Shown: positions 1 to 5,123 of the stretch, in pieces
Numbering within the stretch: position 1 is the stretch's first letter
Layout: each line of letters begins with the position of its first letter
NCBI GenBank assembly: GCA_030594725.1
Contig: JAUVEQ010000216.1
Span: forward strand, 1-5,471
Direction: 5' to 3'
Length of the DNA stretch: 5,471 nucleotides
From: Methanobacteriota archaeon
GTDB lineage: Archaea > Thermoplasmatota > DTKX01 > GCA-020343715
Notes under the pieces: model-generated
What the model was told of the DNA's origin: nothing
The model's input: the letters and a program-made list of their open reading frames with translations, nothing else
Databases searched by the model: none
Position numbers and translations under genes: made by a program

Positions 1-216
1 GGCCTCGCCGATCGGCGAGCCGACCGGCGGGTCGAGCTGGCCATCGGCCTTGGTGACGGTGAGCATCCAGTCAGCGGCATCGGTCATCGATGCCGACATG
101 GCAGCCTCGTCGGGGGCCTGCATTGGCACGATCTCCGCGGCAGCAGGTGCCAGGGAGCCCAGGGCCATAAGTAGGACGGCGAGAGAGGCGAGTAATCTAA
201 TCGTTCGGGTCTTCAT
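1..216 (-). CDS. Secreted protein of unknown function, N-terminal 72 residues (runs off the left edge)
   Basis: The reading frame starts at ATG 216-214 and stays open to base 1, so only the N-terminus is visible. The start looks like an export signal: basic residues (K2, R4, R7), a hydrophobic core at about residues 8-23, and an Ala-rich cleavage region ending A25-A26-A27 before E28. After the predicted cleavage, a segment around D49-W50 leads to a Q60 and then Pro/Gly-rich residues 62-72. This loosely recalls the W...DG... pattern of prenyltransferase or squalene-cyclase-like alpha-toroid repeats, but one fragment cannot establish that. An upstream GGGTGG (226-221 on the minus strand) is a possible ribosome binding site, and a TATA box lies about 42 nt upstream, so the gene probably has its own promoter although it follows the membrane-protein gene by only 80 nt. 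Export is well supported; function is unknown. Confidence 0.75.
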   Translation of the reverse strand, partial: MKTRTIRLLASLAVLLMALGSLAPAAAEIVPMQAPDEAAMSASMTDAADWMLTVTKADGQLDPPVGSPIGEA

Positions 217-220
217 CGGA

Positions 221-226
221 CCACCC
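221..226 (-). promoter_or_regulatory. Possible ribosome binding site of the secreted-protein gene
   Basis: The minus strand reads GGGTGG, four bases before ATG 216. GGTG can pair with the CACC of the 16S rRNA tail. It is a partial match, but it agrees with the chosen start. Confidence 0.4.
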
Positions 227-253
227 TGAATATTGCGGAGACTGCCCCGGAGG

Positions 254-262
254 AATATAATA
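254..262 (-). promoter_or_regulatory. TATA-box promoter of the secreted-protein gene
   Basis: The minus strand reads TATTATATT directly after a purine-rich AAGCGAAC, which resembles an archaeal BRE followed by a TATA box. The box is centred about 42 nt before ATG 216. Transcription starting about 25 nt downstream would give a leader of roughly 15-20 nt that still contains the GGGTGG site. The AT-rich patch stands out in otherwise GC-rich sequence. Confidence 0.6.
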
Positions 263-275
263 GTTCGCTTTTACT

Positions 276-291
276 GGACCTTCAGGGGTCC
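276..291 (-). terminator. Small hairpin just after the membrane-protein stop codon
   Basis: GGACC (276-280) and GGTCC (287-291) form a perfect five-base stem around a six-base loop, starting five bases beyond the TAG at 299-297; another GGTCC (292-296) follows. There is no clear U-tract on the minus-strand RNA, so it may be a weak processing or stabilising hairpin, or chance, rather than a terminator. Confidence 0.2.
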
Positions 292-296
292 GGTCC

Positions 297-857
297 CTAT
301 CCCCGGTCGTCATCACTCGAACGGTGTAGGGCGGTCCGCGAGCCCCACGGGCAAGTGGACCGCCTGGGACACTTGACACAAGTGATGTACCTGGCCTTCA
401 AGGGCACGGCGACGAAGGCGACGAGCACGAACAGGATGAGAAGCAGCCATGGGACGGTCTCGCCGATGGCGATGAGGTAGATCCCCGCAGCCAGCGGTAG
501 GAACCACATGGGCATCACGGCGTACATATTGTGAGAGAACACGTGACCGAAACGTTCAGGGTCACCCTTGTCCACCAACCTCGCTGACAGGAAGCCGTAA
601 CCGGAGGAACAGGCGGGGTTCCCGTAAAGGTGGCAGGTCGGGCAGACCCGGACGATCACCCATAGGGGACCCAGCACCGAGGCGATTATCTCGATCACTG
701 CCAGGACCCAGTGGACACGTAGACATATCAACGCCCCGAGAACGCCGGTTGCGATGTACGGTGAGTTGTCCGCGAGTCGGTACGCGAGGCTGTAATTGTA
801 CATGTCGTTGCCGCTGGACCTATCCCTATCGGTCCCGTTCCCCTTGGCCTGGCGCAT
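297..857 (-). CDS. Small polytopic membrane protein with two cysteine clusters, function unknown
   Basis: I do not recognise a named function. From ATG 857 the protein has 186 residues. It has a hydrophilic N-terminus (1-32) and probably four membrane helices, near 34-47, 49-69, 115-132 and 135-153. Two cysteine clusters follow helix 2 and helix 4: C72-x2-C75-x7-C83 (with H76) and C160-x2-C163-x5-C169. With an even number of helices before each cluster, both fall on the same side as the N-terminus. The basic residues near both clusters (R92, K97, R102; K154, R156, K162, R165, R166) suggest that side is the cytoplasm. A paired metal or Fe-S site is therefore possible. The gene begins 22 nt after the surface-protein stop codon, and I see no convincing TATA box between them, so the two are probably co-transcribed. 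Start choice is uncertain: ATG 857 has GAGG directly against it and AAAGGA about 12 nt upstream. ATG 803 would give 168 residues and lose only hydrophilic sequence. The frame extends upstream into the surface gene, but that part is low-complexity Arg/Pro shadow sequence. Confidence 0.8.
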   Translation of the reverse strand: MRQAKGNGTDRDRSSGNDMYNYSLAYRLADNSPYIATGVLGALICLRVHWVLAVIEIIASVLGPLWVIVRVCPTCHLYGNPACSSGYGFLSARLVDKGDPERFGHVFSHNMYAVMPMWFLPLAAGIYLIAIGETVPWLLLILFVLVAFVAVPLKARYITCVKCPRRSTCPWGSRTALHRSSDDDRG

Positions 858-879
858 CCTCAAATACGATCCTTTGGTC

Positions 880-3800
880 TTAGAAGTACTTGTCGCAATC
901 CCAGCAGTAGGGGGCACCGAAATCGGTGTCGTGGTCCAGGGGCGCTCCGCAGCTGGGGCAGTCGAGCAAACGACCCTTGGGGTCGGTTGCGGTCGACGAC
1001 GTTGCCTCAGGCGTCTTGACGGCCGCGGGACCGGTCTGGGGTGCGACCTTGGCGGGGGCCGTGGGCATCCTGGTGGCCAGGGCGCCGCGGGTGGCCTCCT
1101 TGGTCTCCGATTGGCCCTCGCCTTCCCATGGCACCTCGTCATCATCGCCGCTACCGCGCATGATCATGAAGCCAATGAGAAGGAGAGCTAGGAGCACGAC
1201 GACACCAATGATGATGATATTCGTGTCGATGCCCTCCGAATCCCCTCCGCCGTTGGCGTTGGGGTTCACGGTCGACTTCTCTATCTGGAAGGGATCGGTC
1301 TTCACCATGGTCTCGTACCTGTCCTCGGTGCTGGTCTCCCAACCGTAGATGCGGGCGACCAGGTCCGTTCCCCTTGGGAAGTTGAAGTTGGTGTCGTTGA
1401 AGGTGACGTTGTTCGTGCCGTGGGGCAGGTCGCTCCTTCTGGCCAGGAACACTATGTCGTCCTTATAGATCTCCACCTTGAACATCATGTAGTCGTCGTT
1501 GGCGTCGTAGGTGTCCCAGCGGATGACCAGGAACTGGTTCTCCAGGACTGCGAAACCACCCTGGGGCGCGACCACGGTGATCTGGGGGGCGGAGTTCTGC
1601 TCCAGGACGGTGATGGTGACGTTGTCGGGTTCTGACCACTGGCCCGCCTCGTCCTCCACCATAAGGCTGAAGACGAAGGTACCGGGGTCGGGGGGCGTGA
1701 AGGAGGCTACCATCTGGTCGTCGTTCACCAGACCGGGCACGTTGGGATGGCTGATGCACCTCCAGCGCCAGGTCACTATATCGCCCTCCGGGTCGGAGGA
1801 ATCGTCGCCGTTCAGCTCGACGGAGATGCCGATGCGGATCTGCATGTCGGAGCCGGCGTCGGCCTCGGGATGCTGGTCGACCGGATTGATCTCCAAGGTC
1901 CACTCCGCGACCGCGGACCAGGCCTCCTCGTCATCCTGGACGACCAGGGCGAACACGTAGGTGTCAGCGACCGTAGTGTTGAAGATCATGGTCTCGCTCT
2001 CGGTGCCGTTTATGTTGACCTCGGTGTGGCTTGTGCAGTTCCACTTCCAGGCCACCACCTCGCCGTCCTCGTCCGAGGAGGTCTCCGCGGAGAGGGTGTA
2101 GTTCCTGCCGGGCAATCCCGCGGACGGCCCGGTGATGGCGGCCACTGGAGGCACGTTGACCTTCACGGAGAGGACCCAGTAGGCCGGTTCAACGCTCCAT
2201 GCGCCCAGATTGTCCTGGACCTTGAGGTTGAAGGTGTAGTCCCCCGTGGTCTCCACGGTGAACTGGATGAAGCTGGTGTTCTGGCCGGTGAAGTCCAGGG
2301 TCGGATGGCTGATGCAGCTCCAGTTGAAGATTACTATCGCGCCGTCCCGGTCGCTGGACTTGGAGCCGTCCAGGGCCACGTCGTCCCCTGGACGCACCTT
2401 GTCGGTGGGACCGTCGATCTCGGCCACGGGAGGGCTGTTGTCCGAGGGCAGGCTGACCTGGATGGTCACCGAATCCGCGGCCACGGACCAGCTACCGTTG
2501 TCGTCCAGAACGGCAAGGGTGAAGATGAAGTCGCCCGGCTCCCCGGGACGGAACTCCACGGTGGTGCTGTTCTGACCGGTGAAGGAAAGGGTCGTGTGGC
2601 TGGTGCAGTTCCAGAGGTACTCGACGATTGTCCCGTCGTCGTCGCGGGAGGGTGAGCCGTCCAGGGTCACATCGTCGCCAACGTAGGCGACACGCACGGC
2701 GGCACCGCCGATCTCGGCCACGGGAGGCACGTTGACATCCGCCGCCTGGACGGTGACGGTCACGCTGTCCTCGCCTGACCAGGCTCCCCTGTCGTCCTGC
2801 ACCGTCAAAGTGAACGTGTATTGCACTGTGAGCGGGGGAGTGAAGGATGCCTCCATCGTGTCGGCCCCGGTCATTGGCAACGAGGGGTGACTGGTGCAGT
2901 TCCAGTCCCAGGCCATGATCGTTCCGTCGGGATCGTAGGACCCTGAACCGTTGAGGGACGCCACCTCCAGCACGGTAGTGACGAAGTCGTTGGGCGCAAC
3001 GGCCACGGGGGGCACGTTGCCGGGCAGGGTGATGTTGACCATGACAATGTCCACCTCGGACCAGGAGGCGTTGTCGTCCCGCACAAGTAGCTCGAAGAAG
3101 TACTCACCGACGGTGTCCGGGGCCACGAAGTAGGCCACTGGCAGCGTCGCGTCGGTCAGCGTGACGGTGGTAGGATTGCCGTCCGTTACGTTCCACTGCC
3201 ACGCCATGATCACGCCGTCGGAGTCGGTCGAGGCGGATGAGTTGAGGTAGACCACGTCGTCGACGACGACCACCTGGTCGGGACCGGCGTCGGCCACAGG
3301 AGGCACGTTCAACTTTCCGACCTCCAGCTTGGCGAAGACCTCTGCGGACCAGTTGCCAGCGGAGTCCTTGACAGCAAGCGACAAGCGGTAGACGCCCACC
3401 TTGTCCGGGGTGAAGCTTGGCACGGCGCTACTGTCGCCGGGGGTAAGGCTGGCATCGGTGATCGAGGAGGTGCCGGGCACTACGGTGAAGTTCCAATCGT
3501 AGGTGAGTATGTCCCCATCAGGGTCGCCGGTCGGCGCGTCCTGGGGGTCCGAGCTATCCGTCCCGTTCAGCTTGACGGCGTCGCCCAGCCAGGAGGTGGT
3601 CTCGTTGGTGGCGGTGCCGTCCCACACGGCCTCTGCGGTGGGGTCGTAATCCGCCATGATCGAACCCTCCCAGGCATAGATGCCACCGGCGGAACCGCTG
3701 TTCTCCCACATGGCCCCGCCTATGTCCTTGATGCCGTCCTTGTTGAAATCGCCCACGGCGGAGCCGTAGTACTGGCCCGAGGTGGGCAGTTTGAGGGTCT

Positions 3801-4929
3801 TCTTGGTCCAGGACTGACCCGTGCCGGCACCGCCGTTGCCGAGGTAGACAGGTATGCCACCTCCGACGTAGCCGGCGACGATATCAAGGTCGCCATCATT
3901 GTCAAGGTCGGCCAGGGCCATCTGGGAGTGCTGCCCCGAGGTGGGCAGGTTGGTGTTGGCCGCGGTCCAGGTGAAGCTGGTACCGGTGCCGCCACCGCTG
4001 TTGCCCAGGAGACAGACGATCCCGCGGCCCTTCGTGTAGACGATGTCCATGTCCCCGTCCTTGTCCACGTCGCCCGCGGCGACGCCGTAGGAGACGGTGT
4101 TGCCAGTGGCGAAGGAGGACGCACGGGAGGTCCATGAGCCAGTGCCGTCACCGGTGTAGAGGCGAACCTCCGGACCGCCGCTGCTGTAATCGGTCGCAAG
4201 GATGTCCAGGTCGCCGTCCTTGTTCATGTCGGCCACGGCGACGCCGGTGTACTCCCCGGTGGTGGGGAGGCCGGTGTTCTTGGCGGTCCAACCGAAGGAA
4301 CTGTCGCCGATCCATACCCGGATCCCGTTGCCCTTGGTGCCTGCCACGATGTCCAGGTCGCCATCGTCGTTGATGTCGGCCAGGGCGACCTGATCGTAGT
4401 ACCAGTTGGTCTCGGGTCCGGTCTCCTCGTCCCAGTCGATCTTGCCGCCGACGGTGCCGTTGTTGACGTACACACGGCAGCCCTTGACGGAGCTCTGGGC
4501 CCATCCCTCTCCACCTACCACGATATCCAGGTCGCCATCGTCGTCCACATCGCCCAGGTCCAACCCGGCATAGTATTCCGTGCCGGTGGTGGGAAGGCCC
4601 GTGGAGTTCTTCTCCCAGCTGCTGGTACTGGGTTTCCAGGTGTACGCCCAGATCCCGGCGGCATCCTTGGTCCCGGAGTACTGGCCAGCACCCGCGACCA
4701 GGTCGTCATAACCATCGCCGTTGAGGTCGCCGAACTTGAGGAAATAGTAGTCCCCGTCCGTCGGCAGTCCGGTCTTGGACGCGGTGTAGTTCTGCAGCGT
4801 TCCCGCCACAGGGTCGTCGAACACTGGCCCCTGGCCCCCACCGTCGTTGATCACGACGAGAAGGGAGCTGGTTACCATGAATGCGACCACGAATACGACA
4901 ATCGATTTGCCTGCTTGCTTGGAGCTCAT
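880..4929 (-). CDS. Giant membrane-anchored surface protein: FG-GAP/VCBS beta-propeller, seven PKD domains, TM helix, zinc ribbon
   Basis: This 1349-residue protein is probably a cell-surface adhesion, binding or structural protein. Residues 9-27 form a hydrophobic signal peptide or signal anchor. Seven FG-GAP/VCBS repeats follow, each with a Ca-binding D-x-[DN]-x-D-G-x-x-D loop starting at D68, D127, D185, D234, D287, D341 and D394. Seven such repeats match a complete seven-bladed propeller of the integrin-alpha type. Residues 430-1109 are seven PKD domains of about 90-110 residues, most starting NVPPVA and ending VQDD...WS. Residues 1112-1218 look like another beta-sandwich. One TM helix (about 1235-1257) is followed by an acidic stretch, an Ala/Pro/Thr-rich linker, and a zinc ribbon C1324-x2-C1327-x14-C1342-x2-C1345. 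I count 25 N-x-S/T sequons, nearly all outside the propeller, fitting an extracellular glycoprotein. ATG 4929 is supported by GGAGGG six bases upstream and by the signal sequence. The ligand is unknown. The domain calls are from sequence; the surface role is inferred from the families. Confidence 0.93.
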   Translation of the reverse strand: MSSKQAGKSIVVFVVAFMVTSSLLVVINDGGGQGPVFDDPVAGTLQNYTASKTGLPTDGDYYFLKFGDLNGDGYDDLVAGAGQYSGTKDAAGIWAYTWKPSTSSWEKNSTGLPTTGTEYYAGLDLGDVDDDGDLDIVVGGEGWAQSSVKGCRVYVNNGTVGGKIDWDEETGPETNWYYDQVALADINDDGDLDIVAGTKGNGIRVWIGDSSFGWTAKNTGLPTTGEYTGVAVADMNKDGDLDILATDYSSGGPEVRLYTGDGTGSWTSRASSFATGNTVSYGVAAGDVDKDGDMDIVYTKGRGIVCLLGNSGGGTGTSFTWTAANTNLPTSGQHSQMALADLDNDGDLDIVAGYVGGGIPVYLGNGGAGTGQSWTKKTLKLPTSGQYYGSAVGDFNKDGIKDIGGAMWENSGSAGGIYAWEGSIMADYDPTAEAVWDGTATNETTSWLGDAVKLNGTDSSDPQDAPTGDPDGDILTYDWNFTVVPGTSSITDASLTPGDSSAVPSFTPDKVGVYRLSLAVKDSAGNWSAEVFAKLEVGKLNVPPVADAGPDQVVVVDDVVYLNSSASTDSDGVIMAWQWNVTDGNPTTVTLTDATLPVAYFVAPDTVGEYFFELLVRDDNASWSEVDIVMVNITLPGNVPPVAVAPNDFVTTVLEVASLNGSGSYDPDGTIMAWDWNCTSHPSLPMTGADTMEASFTPPLTVQYTFTLTVQDDRGAWSGEDSVTVTVQAADVNVPPVAEIGGAAVRVAYVGDDVTLDGSPSRDDDGTIVEYLWNCTSHTTLSFTGQNSTTVEFRPGEPGDFIFTLAVLDDNGSWSVAADSVTIQVSLPSDNSPPVAEIDGPTDKVRPGDDVALDGSKSSDRDGAIVIFNWSCISHPTLDFTGQNTSFIQFTVETTGDYTFNLKVQDNLGAWSVEPAYWVLSVKVNVPPVAAITGPSAGLPGRNYTLSAETSSDEDGEVVAWKWNCTSHTEVNINGTESETMIFNTTVADTYVFALVVQDDEEAWSAVAEWTLEINPVDQHPEADAGSDMQIRIGISVELNGDDSSDPEGDIVTWRWRCISHPNVPGLVNDDQMVASFTPPDPGTFVFSLMVEDEAGQWSEPDNVTITVLEQNSAPQITVVAPQGGFAVLENQFLVIRWDTYDANDDYMMFKVEIYKDDIVFLARRSDLPHGTNNVTFNDTNFNFPRGTDLVARIYGWETSTEDRYETMVKTDPFQIEKSTVNPNANGGGDSEGIDTNIIIIGVVVLLALLLIGFMIMRGSGDDDEVPWEGEGQSETKEATRGALATRMPTAPAKVAPQTGPAAVKTPEATSSTATDPKGRLLDCPSCGAPLDHDTDFGAPYCWDCDKYF
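895..960 (-). other. Coding segment for the C-terminal cytosolic zinc ribbon of the surface protein
   Basis: These codons encode C1324-P-S-C1327, a 14-residue spacer, and C1342-W-D-C1345, four residues from the C-terminus. This is a typical short treble-clef or rubredoxin-like zinc ribbon. Because it follows the single TM helix, it should face the cytoplasm if the propeller and PKD region is outside. A structural role or a docking site for a cytosolic partner are both possible. Confidence 0.75.
1159..1227 (-). other. Coding segment for the C-terminal transmembrane anchor of the surface protein
   Basis: About 23 residues (1235-1257) rich in Ile, Val and Leu run between a Gly/Asn-rich stretch and R1258, followed by an acidic DDDE cluster. 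This is the only strong membrane segment apart from the N-terminal signal, giving a type I-like topology with about 1200 residues outside. Confidence 0.85.
1603..3642 (-). repeat. Tandem array of seven PKD-domain coding units
   Basis: Approximate units by residue: 430-538, 541-635, 638-729, 733-827, 832-923, 926-1016 and 1020-1109. Recurring marks are an N/S-x-PPVA start, a D-x-DG turn, W-x-W-N, and a V-x-D-x-x-x-x-WS end. Units 3-7 share a Cys-x-Ser-His segment after the second Trp. Units 4 and 5 are the closest pair: both carry an FTGQN segment, and stretches starting at 2552 and 2261 (291 bp apart, 97 codons) are clearly alike in DNA, which suggests internal duplication. PKD domains are extracellular beta-sandwich spacers or binding modules. 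Confidence 0.88.
3664..4767 (-). repeat. Seven FG-GAP/VCBS repeat coding units (beta-propeller)
   Basis: Seven units of roughly 49-59 residues each carry a Ca-binding Asp loop with the general form GD-[VIFLM]-[DN]-x-DGD-x-D-I. In five units the loop is preceded by a [G/N/K]LPT-x-G segment; units 3 and 5 lack it. The last loop (from D394) has I-K-D in place of D-L-D but keeps the spacing of the acidic residues. The repeats end about 20 residues before the first PKD unit. Confidence 0.88.
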
Positions 4930-4935
4930 AAGGGA

Positions 4936-4941
4936 CCCTCC
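4936..4941 (-). promoter_or_regulatory. Shine-Dalgarno site of the surface-protein gene
   Basis: The minus strand reads GGAGGG six bases before ATG 4929, ideal spacing for that start. Its first two bases are also the end of a small stem: CCGTT and AACGG, at 4940-4944 and 4949-4953, around a four-base loop. Confidence 0.75.
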
Positions 4942-4964
4942 GTTCAGAAACGGTGCCAGGACTC

Positions 4965-4973
4965 GTATATTAC
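4965..4973 (-). promoter_or_regulatory. Second TATA-like box upstream of the surface-protein gene
   Basis: The minus strand reads GTAATATAC, centred 40 nt before ATG 4929. That is nearly the same distance as the TATA box of the secreted-protein gene, and would give a short leader containing the GGAGGG site. It is weaker in sequence than the box at 4989-4997, so which one drives the gene is unclear. Confidence 0.35.
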
Positions 4974-4988
4974 ATCATTCCAGGGACC

Positions 4989-4997
4989 TTTTATATA
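4989..4997. promoter_or_regulatory. Strong TATA box in the divergent intergenic region
   Basis: The minus strand reads TATATAAAA and the plus strand TTTTATATA, so the element is good in either direction. Towards the surface gene it lies about 60-68 nt before ATG 4929, giving a leader of about 35-40 nt with a good Shine-Dalgarno site. Towards ridA it would start RNA near 5020 and give a leader of about 100 nt. No other convincing plus-strand TATA box is visible before ridA, so it may serve both genes. Confidence 0.65.
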
Positions 4998-5011
4998 CCT
5001 TAGGATTCAAG

Positions 5012-5026
5012 TTCTCATATTGAGAA
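5012..5026. promoter_or_regulatory. Perfect 15-bp dyad, candidate operator
   Basis: TTCTCA (5012-5017) and TGAGAA (5021-5026) are exact reverse complements around TAT. The site lies 15 bp from the strong TATA box, over the expected start of a plus-strand transcript and just upstream of the box for minus-strand transcription. Its symmetry and position suit a dimeric regulator, but no regulator is encoded in the window. Confidence 0.4.
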
Positions 5027-5052
5027 GCAAGATATGGGAAGAACTGGGGGTG

Positions 5053-5076
5053 CCAGGAGGTCCTCCCATGTCCTGG
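5053..5076. repeat. Nested GC-rich inverted repeat in the ridA upstream region
   Basis: CCAGGA (5053-5058) pairs with TCCTGG (5071-5076), and inside lies the palindrome GGAGG-T-CCTCC (5056-5066). It could form alternative hairpins in a long ridA leader, and its CCTCC is complementary to the GGAGG of the ridA ribosome binding site. It may equally be a DNA site or chance in GC-rich sequence. Confidence 0.3.
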
Positions 5077-5113
5077 CCTCACAAGCCTTTTCTGCCCCCC
5101 GGACCATTCCCTC

Positions 5114-5121
5114 AGGAGGTG
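5114..5121 (+). promoter_or_regulatory. Shine-Dalgarno site of ridA
   Basis: AGGAGGTG is an eight-base match to the complement of the usual 16S rRNA 3' tail. From its GGAGG core there are four bases to ATG 5124 and seven to TTG 5127, so it bears on the choice of start. Confidence 0.8.
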
Positions 5122-5123
5122 TG

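Noticed and set aside
197..379. Minus-strand frame of 60 residues overlapping the secreted-protein start
   Set aside because: It overlaps the ends of both the membrane-protein gene and the secreted-protein gene in another frame, and runs through the TATA box.
858..1145. Upstream extension of the membrane-protein frame to ATG 1145
   Set aside because: It would overlap the surface gene by about 265 bases and adds only Arg/Pro-rich low-complexity sequence, typical of a shadow frame opposite codons for an Ala/Pro/Thr linker. Starts at 857 or 803 fit the gene boundary.
1747..2655. Long plus-strand open frame of 302 residues antisense to the PKD array
   Set aside because: It lies wholly inside the PKD coding region, and its translation is Gly/Val/His-rich with no domain signature. 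GC-rich repeated codons on the other strand explain the lack of stops.
1606..3642. PKD array considered as a CRISPR or non-coding tandem repeat
   Set aside because: The units are about 280-330 bp, keep one reading frame and diverge mainly at silent or conservative positions, as expected of protein domain repeats.
3720..4514. Several Arg/Pro/Thr-rich minus-strand frames overlapping the propeller region
   Set aside because: They are frame-shifted readings of the FG-GAP repeats, with biased low-complexity composition and no ribosome binding sites.
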